A stretch of DNA of 64,000 nucleotides from Anaerolineae bacterium. Its GTDB lineage: Bacteria > Chloroflexota > Anaerolineae > Aggregatilineales > Ch27. The stretch covers positions 62,001 through 126,000 of the forward strand of contig JABLXG010000006.1 of assembly GCA_013178165.1 (NCBI GenBank), in the 5' to 3' direction. The position numbers and the translations under genes are program-made. The first letter of the stretch is position 1, and every line of letters begins with the position of its first letter. Positions 8,043 through 15,957 of the stretch are shown piece by piece. The notes below the pieces were generated by a model. It did no database searches and had not been told where the DNA came from. It saw only the letters and a list, made by a program, of their open reading frames with translations.

Positions 8043-10360
8043 ACAGCCGTGCGGCGATGCGCCTTGACCACATTTGGCAGGCGTTCAATCTTGGTCAGCA
8101 CCCGCGTCAACTGGTCAACATCTGCGATCTCCATGGTGACCAGAAAGGTGGCGATATTCTGTTTGGTCGTGATGCTGACGTTGGACATATTGATCTTTTC
8201 ATCAGCGATCACGGCCCCGATATCGCGCATCAGGCCCTCCCGGTCGAAGGCCACAATCATGACTGGCACCGGGTAGGCGCGGGCACGCTGCTCGGTGCGA
8301 CGCCAGTTGACGGTGATCAGCCGGTCAGGTTCGGTGGTATTGAGCACATTTTTGCAGTCGCTGCGGTGAACCGTAATTCCCCGCCCGCGAGTGATATACC
8401 CAATGATCATATCGCCCGGTGTGGGATTGCAGCAGCGAGCCAGGTTGATCAGCAGGCCGCCGCCACTGCCCTCGATCTCCACCCCATCGGAGGCATCCAG
8501 CGGAACATCCTGATCGGGGCCTTCCAGCGCCTTGAGCTGCTCATGAGCGCGAATACGCTCATTGATCTGCTCGCCAGTGATGTCACCGTAGCCAATTGCC
8601 GAGAGCAGGTCCTCCGCCTGCTGGAAGCCAAAGAGAGCAGCCACCTGCTCATAGCTCATGTCCGTCCGGCCAAGCAACCGCAACTCGCGCTCCAGCGTTT
8701 CCCGTCCGATGCGGCGTTCCGCCTCCAGAATGCGCGAAGCGATCTGGCCGCTGTTGATATCCCCATGGCCGATGGCCGCCAGTAGATCGTCAGTGCGCAT
8801 CTTGAACAGCGCGGCGACGTCATCGTAGGACATATCCGCCCGGCCCAGCCGCTTAAGCTCACGATCCAGCGCGACCCGCCCCGCAGCAATGTTATTGTCG
8901 CGATTCTGTTTACGGAACCACTGGCGAATTTTGGACCGAGCGCGGGTAGTGGCAGTATAACCCATGTGCGGGCTGAGCCAGTCCAGGCTGGGGCCGCCAC
9001 GCTTGGCCGTCAGAATCTCAACACGGTCGCCCGTCCGCAGCTTATAGTCCAGCCCAACCAGCGCGCCATTGACTTTGGCGCCCCGGCAACGATTGCCGAT
9101 CTCGGTATGGATATAGTAGGCGAAGTCCACAGGTGTCGCCCCGGCGGGCAGGTCGACGATATCACCCTTGGGGGTGAACGCATAGACGCGATCCTGGAAT
9201 ACCTCCGACTTGAGGGTATTCATGAACTCGGTCGCGTCCTTGATCTCCTCGTCTTCATCCTTGAAGGCCATCAGGTAGCGCAGGTAGTTGATGTGCCGCT
9301 CAAAGGCCTCGTTTTCCCGCTTGCTACCTTCCTTGTAGCGCCAGTGGGCGGCGATCCCGTATTCGGCGTTGCGGTGCATCTCCCAGGTACGGATCTGCAC
9401 TTCCAGCGATCGACCCTGCTCGTCATGCACCGTGGTATGCAGGCTCTGGTAGAAGTTGTCTTTAGGCGCGGCAATATAATCGTCAAACTGACCGGCAATA
9501 GGGCGCCAGATCGAATGCACCAACCCCAGCACCTGGTAACAGGTCGGGATATCGTCCACCAGCACGCGCACCGCCCGGATGTCGTAAACCTGCTCGTAGG
9601 AGACATCTTTGCGTTGCATCTTGCGATAGATGCTGTAGATGTGCTTGGGGCGTCCGGTAACTTTGGCCTTGATGTTGGCCTCTTCCAGCTTGCGGGAGAG
9701 ATGTTCAATGATCCGTTGCAGGTCTTTGTCCCGGTCAGCCCGCCGTTCATCAAGCCGGGTGGCGATCTCGCGGTAGGCTTTGGGATTCAGATAACGGAAG
9801 GCCAGATCTTCCAGTTCCCACTTCATGCGCCAGATGCCCAGCCGGTTGGCCAGCGGGGCAAAGATGTCCATCGTTTCCTGGGCTACCTCTATTTGCCGTT
9901 CTGGCTCAAGGTATCCCAGGGTGCGCATGTTATGGAGCCGGTCAGCCAGCTTGATGAGGACGATGCGTACATCGTCATTCATTGCCAGCATCGTCTTGCG
10001 CAGAAACTCCGCTTCGCGGTCGCGGTCTTTGCCGGAAACCTGCGTCGGGAGGTGCTCCATCTTGGTCACGCCGTCGACCAGGCGCGCCACATCCGCCCCG
10101 AACTCACGCTCGATATCTTCCAGCGTCAGGTCGGTGTCTTCAACTGTATCGTGCAAAAGTGCCGCAGCGATGGTTGTGCCATCCAGATTCAGTTCCGCCA
10201 GAATATGGGCTACCGCCACACAATGAACAAAATACGGCTCTCCCGAACGCCGAATCTGGCCTTCATGCGCTTTCTCAGCACGCCGATAGGCACGCTCAAT
10301 GAGCGTCACTTCTGCAGGCGTCAGATTGGACAGGCTGCTCAGCAGTTGTTGGAGGTCCAT
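8039..10360 (-). CDS. Bifunctional-type (p)ppGpp synthetase/hydrolase (RelA/SpoT homologue)
   Basis: This long RSH enzyme (773 residues from ATG 10360) makes and degrades the alarmone (p)ppGpp. The N-terminal HD hydrolase domain has HCVAVAHIL and LLHDTVEDTDLTLEDI. The synthetase domain follows (GRPKHIYSIYRKM, YDIRAVRVLV, KDNFYQSLHTTV, EVQIRTWEMH). Then come a TGS domain (VYAFTPKGDIVDLP) near residue 385, a helical region, the conserved-cysteine segment (INLARCCNPTPGD) and a C-terminal ACT domain. The intact HD motif argues for hydrolase activity. The helical region holds two tandem copies of a unit of about 46 residues, unusual for the family. GTG at 10378 is an alternative start, but the family usually begins at the MDLQQLL-like position. 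It leads an operon with the TlpA-like gene. Confidence 0.93.
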   Translation of the reverse strand: MDLQQLLSSLSNLTPAEVTLIERAYRRAEKAHEGQIRRSGEPYFVHCVAVAHILAELNLDGTTIAAALLHDTVEDTDLTLEDIEREFGADVARLVDGVTKMEHLPTQVSGKDRDREAEFLRKTMLAMNDDVRIVLIKLADRLHNMRTLGYLEPERQIEVAQETMDIFAPLANRLGIWRMKWELEDLAFRYLNPKAYREIATRLDERRADRDKDLQRIIEHLSRKLEEANIKAKVTGRPKHIYSIYRKMQRKDVSYEQVYDIRAVRVLVDDIPTCYQVLGLVHSIWRPIAGQFDDYIAAPKDNFYQSLHTTVHDEQGRSLEVQIRTWEMHRNAEYGIAAHWRYKEGSKRENEAFERHINYLRYLMAFKDEDEEIKDATEFMNTLKSEVFQDRVYAFTPKGDIVDLPAGATPVDFAYYIHTEIGNRCRGAKVNGALVGLDYKLRTGDRVEILTAKRGGPSLDWLSPHMGYTATTRARSKIRQWFRKQNRDNNIAAGRVALDRELKRLGRADMSYDDVAALFKMRTDDLLAAIGHGDINSGQIASRILEAERRIGRETLERELRLLGRTDMSYEQVAALFGFQQAEDLLSAIGYGDITGEQINERIRAHEQLKALEGPDQDVPLDASDGVEIEGSGGGLLINLARCCNPTPGDMIIGYITRGRGITVHRSDCKNVLNTTEPDRLITVNWRRTEQRARAYPVPVMIVAFDREGLMRDIGAVIADEKINMSNVSITTKQNIATFLVTMEIADVDQLTRVLTKIERLPNVVKAHRRTAV
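8552..8866 (-). repeat. Tandem protein-level duplication inside the RelA/SpoT gene
   Basis: Copy 1 (8866-8729) begins DRELKRLGRADMSYDDVAAL and copy 2 (8692-8552) begins ERELRLLGRTDMSYEQVAAL. Both end in AIGxGDI..xQI..RI. The period is 58 codons. Related RSH proteins normally have one such unit between the TGS and ACT domains. Confidence 0.85.
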
Positions 10361-10419
10361 AGAGCCATTACCCGGCACAGCATCTACTTATGGCAGCGAC
10401 GATTCATGCTTCGAGCTAG

Positions 10420-10448
10420 AGTATAATGCGCAGGAATAGGGCACACAA
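10420..10448 (-). promoter_or_regulatory. Promoter of the relA/spoT-tlpA operon
   Basis: On the minus strand TTGTGT (10448-10443) lies 17 bases from TATACT (10425-10420). Transcription would start near 10413, giving a leader of about 50 bases to ATG 10360. Confidence 0.58.
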
Positions 10449-10555
10449 GAGAATGCTGGAATGATAGCCGGTCTGTTACCGGTCGAAGCGCCTGTCAGCG
10501 GTAGCGCTGCGCCGGGCAACTTCCCACATGCAGCGACCATCTGCGACGGCAACCG

Positions 10556-10564
10556 TGCTATAAT
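10556..10564 (+). promoter_or_regulatory. Extended -10 promoter of the VKOR gene
   Basis: TGC-TATAAT (10556-10564) is a perfect -10 box with the TGn extension and no good -35. The leader to ATG 10615 is about 45 bases and contains the AAAGGA ribosome binding site. Confidence 0.55.
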
Positions 10565-10614
10565 CGCGCCCAACAATACCCTTGTACCCTGCATGTCCTC
10601 CAAAGGATGTACCG

Positions 10615-11130
10615 ATGACACATAGCCCTCGCGCTAAACGCTCTGCCCCCGAGACTACTGGTCGCTGGCTGCGCATCACCGGGATCATTCTGGCGTTTCT
10701 GGGTCTGCTGGTTGCCGCCTATATGAGCTGGTCGGAACTCTCTGGCATCCCGACCTCCTGCCCCGGCGGCACCGAAGGCGCGATCGGCCAGCCGGGTGCG
10801 CTGGCTATCGATTGCGGCTTCGTCCAGAACAGTGTGTACGCCAGGATAATCGGCATCCCGGTAGCGCTACTGGGATTTGCCGGCTACCTGGCTATCCTGC
10901 TGCTGTGGATCTTTCAGGATCGGGCGGTATTTCTCCGCGAGTATAGCCACGCCCTGATCTTCGGGCTGGCGCTCTTTGGCTTTCTATTCTCGCTATACCT
11001 GACCTACACCGAATTGTTCCTCATCTACACCATCTGCACCTGGTGCGTGACTTCGGCCATCCTCATGACGCTGGTGTTCATTATTGCTACCATCCGCCTG
11101 GTGCAGTTCATGCGCAACCCCGCCATTTAG
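10615..11130 (+). CDS. Vitamin K epoxide reductase (VKOR) family membrane protein
   Basis: This 171-residue integral membrane protein has four hydrophobic segments (about residues 20-38, 78-99, 112-132 and 143-164). Bacterial VKORs pass electrons from DsbA-like thiol oxidases to quinone. The four expected cysteines are present: the loop pair Cys49 and Cys67 (IPTSCPGG, IDCGFVQNS) and the active-site pair C141-T-W-C144 in the last helix. The start ATG at 10615 has AAAGGA ten bases upstream. It is not fused to a thioredoxin domain, but a DsbA-like gene lies 1 kb away on the other strand and is its likely partner. The partner link is inference; the family call is strong. Confidence 0.9.
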   Translation: MTHSPRAKRSAPETTGRWLRITGIILAFLGLLVAAYMSWSELSGIPTSCPGGTEGAIGQPGALAIDCGFVQNSVYARIIGIPVALLGFAGYLAILLLWIFQDRAVFLREYSHALIFGLALFGFLFSLYLTYTELFLIYTICTWCVTSAILMTLVFIIATIRLVQFMRNPAI

Positions 11131-11153
11131 CCGGAAACGCACGTTAGTCGATC

Positions 11154-11183
11154 AAAAAGGCGACGCTCCGAGGAGCGTCGCCT
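11154..11183 (-). terminator. Intrinsic terminator for the S1-domain gene
   Basis: A 12-bp perfect inverted repeat, AGGCGACGCTCC (11158-11169) with GGAGCGTCGCCT (11172-11183), is followed on the minus strand by TTTTT (11158-11154). It may also stop VKOR transcripts, since that gene ends at 11130, but the T run favours the minus direction. Confidence 0.85.
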
Positions 11184-11238
11184 ACTGTTATCCCCGGGTT
11201 CGACAGAAGCGGGCAGCGCTTGCCGAACCTGTCCACCC

Positions 11239-11964
11239 CTAGCGCTTACGCTGCTGCAACGTCCGCGCTAGAATGTCCTCCTGCTGCTTGCTGACCGCGG
11301 CACTCTTCTTGCGCTTCTTGTTGCGCTGGCGGGCAAGTTCGCTCTCCAGGTCGGTACCCTGCATCGCCCGGCGCAGCGCCAGCTCCATCGCGGTCGGGAT
11401 ATGCTCGTTTTCCGCCTCTACTTCCTCAACCACATTAGCGGTCGGTGTCTCCAGCGCCTTGATGCTCAGGTCGATCTGACGCTTCTGCGGATCAACCTTC
11501 AGGACCTTGACAGTAACCTCGTCGCCTACCTTGACGACATCCTCAGGATTCCTGACATAATCCGACGACAGCTCGGAGACATGGATACGACCAAGACGTT
11601 CCGCGCCAATGTTCACAAAGGCGCCGAACCGTTCCACACGTTCGACCTTGCCGGTGAGCACCGCGCCGGGTTTGATCTCGTCCCAGCTCAAGTTGGCTGG
11701 CGGGAGCATCGTCAGGCTGAAGCGACCTTTTTCGCGGTCAACGTTCATGACCCAGACGTTGACTTCCTGACCTTCCTGAACCACGTCGGTAACGTTACGA
11801 ACGCGCTCGGAGCTGAGCTGCGAAATATGGAGGAGACCATCCTGGCCTACACCCACATCAACAAACGCCCCAAACAGTTCAACCTTTTTGACAACGCCAG
11901 TCAGTGCCATCTTGGGCTTCAGGTCGTTGATGGATGTCGGCTTGTCCCCGTTATTCACAGCCAT
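11239..11964 (-). CDS. S1 RNA-binding domain protein (short ribosomal protein S1-like)
   Basis: This 241-residue cytoplasmic protein contains two S1 (OB-fold) domains, about residues 15-85 and 100-172. They are marked by VELFGAFVDVGVGQDGLLHIS and VERFGAFVNIGAERLGRIHVS-like cores. The family binds single-stranded RNA; full S1 has four to six domains, so this is a short form. The tail is basic and probably flexible (RQRNKKRKKS...LQQRKR). ATG 11964 has AAGGAG at good distance; the longer open frame to 12054 would cover the promoter. It is a single-gene unit with its own promoter and terminator. Whether it works on the ribosome or in RNA turnover cannot be told from sequence. Confidence 0.85.
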   Translation of the reverse strand: MAVNNGDKPTSINDLKPKMALTGVVKKVELFGAFVDVGVGQDGLLHISQLSSERVRNVTDVVQEGQEVNVWVMNVDREKGRFSLTMLPPANLSWDEIKPGAVLTGKVERVERFGAFVNIGAERLGRIHVSELSSDYVRNPEDVVKVGDEVTVKVLKVDPQKRQIDLSIKALETPTANVVEEVEAENEHIPTAMELALRRAMQGTDLESELARQRNKKRKKSAAVSKQQEDILARTLQQRKR

Positions 11965-12025
11965 TGCGGAAAACTCCTTGCGTTTCGGTTGTTCTTTTTG
12001 TGCGCTGCCCGATAGACGAGCGTGT

Positions 12026-12054
12026 ATTATACTCACCAGCCGGGCCTGCAGCAA
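12026..12054 (-). promoter_or_regulatory. Promoter of the S1-domain gene
   Basis: On the minus strand TTGCTG (12054-12049), a 17-base spacer and a perfect TATAAT (12031-12026). The leader to ATG 11964 is about 55 bases. Confidence 0.68.
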
Positions 12055-12089
12055 TGCTTTTTTTCAGTTACCCGCACAGTTAAAGGTCA

Positions 12090-12869
12090 CTAGCCAGCCT
12101 CCGGCGCTGCCAGTTCGGCATCAATGATCTGTTGGAAAACAGCCAGCGGCTGTGCACCAATCACAGGGCGACCGTTGATGAAGAACGCTGGCGTTCCGCG
12201 CACACCCAGCGCCATGCCATCAGTAAAATCCTTCTGCACCTCATCGGCATGCAATTCGTCGGCCAGGCACGTCGCCATCGCCTCGGTATCCACACCCAGA
12301 TCCGCCGCCAGTGACACCAGCGCCTCATCGCTGGTCAGCGACTGCTGGTTGGCAAACAGCACATCATGGTACGCCCAGAACAGGTCCTCGCCCTGATCAT
12401 GAACACACTCAGCGGCTAAGGCCGCCCGTTCCCCACCAACAACCGGGAAATCGCGGTACACAAAGCGGATCAGCCCTTCGTACTTTTGCATCAACGGCCC
12501 GTATGTCTGAGCGTGGAAACGCCCGCAGAATCCGCAACGGAAGTCGGAGAACTCCACAATCGTGATCGGCGCATCCTCCGGCCCAAACGCCGGATCATCA
12601 TCGACGCTGACCTCCAGAACAGTTGGTGCTTCCTGTGTCGGCGCAGCCTCTGCCCGGAGATCAAGTGCGGCAAACGACTCGGCGACTGCTGTGCGCACGG
12701 TCTCACGGAGACCGGCCTGTCCCTGAACAGCCGTCCCCAGCGCCAGCCAGGCCGCGCCATATCCCAGCACAAAGAAGAGCACAGCGGTGATAAGCACCAT
12801 CACCACCCGCGATGCCCCACGGTCCTCCTGTTCATGCATCCCGGATGACTGGTGTTCCTGTTCCATCAT
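12090..12869 (-). CDS. DsbA-like membrane-anchored thiol:disulfide oxidoreductase
   Basis: This 259-residue protein has a short cytoplasmic N-terminus and a transmembrane anchor (about residues 21-45). A DsbA-type thioredoxin domain follows, with the active site C112-G-F-C115 in FSDFRCGFCGRFH. The family motif GVRGTPAFFINGRPV supplies the cis-proline loop. It probably introduces disulfides into exported proteins and is reoxidised by the nearby VKOR. ATG 12869 follows AAGGAG by seven bases; a second ATG is adjacent. The domain is of the single-anchor type common in Gram-positive and Chloroflexota-like cells. The gene is followed at 74 bases by the start region of the S1 unit. Confidence 0.88.
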   Translation of the reverse strand: MMEQEHQSSGMHEQEDRGASRVVMVLITAVLFFVLGYGAAWLALGTAVQGQAGLRETVRTAVAESFAALDLRAEAAPTQEAPTVLEVSVDDDPAFGPEDAPITIVEFSDFRCGFCGRFHAQTYGPLMQKYEGLIRFVYRDFPVVGGERAALAAECVHDQGEDLFWAYHDVLFANQQSLTSDEALVSLAADLGVDTEAMATCLADELHADEVQKDFTDGMALGVRGTPAFFINGRPVIGAQPLAVFQQIIDAELAAPEAG

Positions 12870-12943
12870 GTCTGGGCTCCTTCGTAGCAATGATCGATCA
12901 GCAGGTAGGCCACCCACAAACCGCCAGCAATACCAGCTGAAGC

Positions 12944-13624
12944 TTACTGAGGCGGGGGCGTGAGCGTCACGCGCGGCGTTACCACGGGCGTCGCCTGGCT
13001 GTAGGCGCTATAGGACTGGTAGCCAGCCCATGCCTGCAACTCCGTGGTATCCAGAATCAGCGCCATTTCCTCAGGAGACATGTACAACACGGCAACCACC
13101 GTGGAATTGGCCAGCAACGACGACTGCGCATCACCTACCAGCACCGAAACAACCATTGGCACTTCCGGATAAATCAACTGAACCACCGATTCCGCATCGG
13201 TAAACTGGAAGGTGGTCACGTAGGTTGGATCGCCGTGGGCACTGATCACGCTGTCAACAATCGTCCGCGGCGATAGCGCCAGGAAAACATAGCTCACTGG
13301 GTCGTTTTCGCTGTCGGCCAGCAAACGGCAGCAATACTGGTTGCTGCCAGCTTTCTGCCACAGCGCCTGCACCACACCCTGTTCCTCTGTATTCACTTCT
13401 GGATCGCTCAGGCTGTCATCAGCCCGAATGATCTCAATAGCCTCCGTCCAGCTGGTCTCGCCCGGCGTGATGTTCCGCCAGCAGGGTGCGGCGCACGGCT
13501 CTCCTGTAACCACACTGGTATCATCCAAGAACAAGTCCGAACGGAGTGTTGGCTGTGGCAGGCAGCCCGCCCCCAGCACCAACAACCCCAACAGCAAGAG
13601 TGGCAACATTTTCATCCCGTGCAT
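12944..13624 (-). CDS. Predicted lipoprotein of unknown function
   Basis: This 226-residue exported protein has a short signal peptide (MHGMKMLPLLLLGLLVLGAGC) with lipobox LGAGC, so it is probably lipid-anchored at about residue 21. The rest contains PCAAPCWRNITPGETSWTEA, a cysteine-containing motif seen in Chloroflexota secreted proteins, then alternating beta-rich sequence, and a Pro/Thr-rich tail (TPVVTPRVTLTPPPQ). I do not recognise a function. AAAGGA lies six bases before the ATG at 13624. It lies downstream of the large repeat protein but is separated from it by a terminator-like hairpin. Confidence 0.65.
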   Translation of the reverse strand: MHGMKMLPLLLLGLLVLGAGCLPQPTLRSDLFLDDTSVVTGEPCAAPCWRNITPGETSWTEAIEIIRADDSLSDPEVNTEEQGVVQALWQKAGSNQYCCRLLADSENDPVSYVFLALSPRTIVDSVISAHGDPTYVTTFQFTDAESVVQLIYPEVPMVVSVLVGDAQSSLLANSTVVAVLYMSPEEMALILDTTELQAWAGYQSYSAYSQATPVVTPRVTLTPPPQ

Positions 13625-13662
13625 GATCGTTCCTTTTGGTTCTTCCCGACACCTCTGAGCGG

Positions 13663-13695
13663 AAGCAAACGGGGCAGGCTGGCATACCTGCCCCG
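13663..13695 (-). terminator. Hairpin terminator after the PPC-repeat gene
   Basis: CGGGGCAGG (13670-13678) pairs with CCTGCCCCG (13687-13695) around an 8-base loop. On the minus strand it is followed by GTTTGCTT. It lies 22 bases past the stop of the gene ending at 13718. Confidence 0.62.
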
Positions 13696-13717
13696 CTCAA
13701 TCATCCCCCTGCAGGGC

Positions 13718-15793
13718 CTAATTGAGCCGGACAATGGATAGATTATACGTCCCGCTTGTCCCGCCGTAAAGCACCCCGTAGTGAGTTGCCACGATGATAT
13801 ATGTCCCATCTGCCGGCAGCGTGAAATTGTCGATGAGTGAATTCATCGTTTCATTCAGCACCGCGTCATCGTTGCTGGCCAGCTGGGCGCCTTCCGGCGC
13901 CAGCAGAAACAACGTGGGATCAAGCGTCCCGGCGGTGGCGTCCATACCGATCCGCACCTGATCGCCCGCTTCACCCTCAAAGGTATACAGCACGAATTTG
14001 TTTGTCTGGTTGATCGTACCAGATACCGTATCGCCGTAACTGATCGGGATGGCACTGCCCAGCGCACTGCCCACATCGATCATGGAACTATCCCCGATGA
14101 AACCGCCTGCCCCGGCAGTCGCGAAACCATTTACATCCACCGTGAAGGTGGTCAGGTACACCTGGCCCTGAACCGGCTGGGCATTGGAGGCAATGATCAC
14201 CCGGTCGTTCACGCGCACGGTGAGATTGAAAGTCACCGGCGATGTGTCGTTGCAGCTGCTCTGGTACCAGACTTCAACCTCATAAGTGCCCGGCGGCAAA
14301 CGATCCGAGGGCCAGTAGATGTACGACACCGGGCTGGTGGTCGGGTTAACACAGTTGACATTGCCATCTTCCGCCAGCACGCCACCGCTGGCGCTGCGCG
14401 GCAGGTCATCATAGACTGCCGCGCCGGAAGGATCGCGCACCAGCAGCTGCAGGTCCGCCCGTGTATTCCACAGCAACGACACCTCAATACTGCCAGCTGG
14501 CAAATCAAGCGCCGCCAGCGCCGGCGGGATTTCGAACTCGCTACCGCTCAACGTCAGCGTATAAGCGCCCCGCGTGCCCCCAAACTCGCGCCCGTAGCGT
14601 GTCGCCACGATGGTATAGACACCGTCGCTCACCAGCGTCTGATTGGCGATCTCCGCGTCGGTCGTATCAGCGTTCAATGCGTCGTCGTTGAAGGCCACGG
14701 TGTTGCCATTGGAGTCGAGCAGGAATAGCAGAGCATCCAGATTCCCGGCGGTAGCGTCCATGCGCACCGTCACGATGTCACCGGTCTTGCCCGTGAAGCT
14801 GTAAGCGGCGTAGACGCGGTCCGAGTCGATGATGCCGCTGACGCTCTCATCCGCGCTAATCGGCGTCTGGCCGGTCAGATAGGCGGATGTATTAGTCAGC
14901 ACTGTGCCGGGGTTGATGCCGCTCAGCCCCTGTTCGACCTGTCCCGAAGTCGTCAGGACAAAGCTGGACAGAAACTCCTGCCCCGGCAGCAACGTACCGC
15001 TGACCGGTTCCAGGGTTGCGCCGTCAACAGTCACGTTTAGCGTGATATTCGCCGGCGCGTTATCCTCACAGCCCTGGATGTAATAGACGATAATCTCATA
15101 GCTGCCCGTTGGCACTGCGCCGGGCGCCCAATCGATCCGCTCCGTCGGGCCATCGCCGATTGGCGCCACACAGCCAGCGTTGACATTCTGGCTAAAGACG
15201 GCGTTCTCCACCGTCGGGTTATCCCAGTAGATGCTGTTGCCATAGGGATCGCGGACTTCCAGGTCCAGATCAGCCGTGCTGTTCCAGGTCACCGAGACCC
15301 GCATGCCTGCATTTAGCGTGACCAAGGTCGGTTCCGCCAGGACAGGTTGAGTTGTTGCTGGCTCCTCACTTTCAGTAGCCAGCGTCAGCGAGAATTCACC
15401 CGTTTCCTCGCCAGCAGCGCCGGTCATCCGTAACACAGTGACGTAGTAGCGCCCGCTCGCCTCCAGCTGGACGCCGGCAATCTCCGCTGATCCAGCGGTC
15501 TGCGGATCGCTGTCCTGCGCCAGAGGATTCCCGGCAGCGTCAGTCAGCAGCAACGCCAGGTCCAACCCTTCCACCGCCGTCGAGGCAGAAAGTGTGACTG
15601 TCTGGCCAGCTACGCCATCAAACCAGTAGGTCTGGGCAAACGATTCGCCACTCAGTGCCCCGGTCACAGGAACGCCAGCGGAAAGCTGCCGGGTCCCCTC
15701 CTGGGCCAGCAACACCCCGGAGATCGACAGCATCATGCCAACCATAACCACTATAGCCGCCACCAGGCGGATCGGTTGTCTCAACTGAGTCAT
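13718..15793 (-). CDS. Secreted protein built of alternating PPC-like and beta-sandwich modules
   Basis: This 691-residue protein has a signal peptide (hydrophobic to LSISGVLLAQ). After it come three PPC-like (bacterial pre-peptidase C-terminal) modules, each with a GxVSGTI/QTYWFDG-type start and an xDxLLFLL core: about residues 40-150, 320-435 and 580-690. Between them lie two copies of another beta module, about residues 170-290 and 450-565. These carry VTWNSTADLDLEVRDPYGN and VSLLWNTRADLQLLVRDPSGA and a conserved Cys pair (NVNAGC/QGCEDN and NVNC/SSCNDT). No protease domain is present, so it is probably a binding or surface-layer protein. ATG 15793 (TTG 15796 possible) follows AAGGAGG. Function is unknown beyond secretion. 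Confidence 0.75.
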   Translation of the reverse strand: MTQLRQPIRLVAAIVVMVGMMLSISGVLLAQEGTRQLSAGVPVTGALSGESFAQTYWFDGVAGQTVTLSASTAVEGLDLALLLTDAAGNPLAQDSDPQTAGSAEIAGVQLEASGRYYVTVLRMTGAAGEETGEFSLTLATESEEPATTQPVLAEPTLVTLNAGMRVSVTWNSTADLDLEVRDPYGNSIYWDNPTVENAVFSQNVNAGCVAPIGDGPTERIDWAPGAVPTGSYEIIVYYIQGCEDNAPANITLNVTVDGATLEPVSGTLLPGQEFLSSFVLTTSGQVEQGLSGINPGTVLTNTSAYLTGQTPISADESVSGIIDSDRVYAAYSFTGKTGDIVTVRMDATAGNLDALLFLLDSNGNTVAFNDDALNADTTDAEIANQTLVSDGVYTIVATRYGREFGGTRGAYTLTLSGSEFEIPPALAALDLPAGSIEVSLLWNTRADLQLLVRDPSGAAVYDDLPRSASGGVLAEDGNVNCVNPTTSPVSYIYWPSDRLPPGTYEVEVWYQSSCNDTSPVTFNLTVRVNDRVIIASNAQPVQGQVYLTTFTVDVNGFATAGAGGFIGDSSMIDVGSALGSAIPISYGDTVSGTINQTNKFVLYTFEGEAGDQVRIGMDATAGTLDPTLFLLAPEGAQLASNDDAVLNETMNSLIDNFTLPADGTYIIVATHYGVLYGGTSGTYNLSIVRLN

Positions 15794-15957
15794 CAAGAAC
15801 CAGCCTCCTTAACAGACATTCGCTCGAAACTCAGCGATCTTCCACTTCATTACAGCAGACGATCCCCAACCAGAGTGTAACCCGTGAAGACGTGCCACGC
15901 TATGCCTGCGCGGGATGACCGCCTGACAATATCCTGACGAATCCCCTCCCCACGCCT

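Noticed and set aside
8966..10426. Long plus-strand open frame opposite the RelA/SpoT gene
   Set aside because: Shadow of the real gene; no domain motifs and no promoter or ribosome site.
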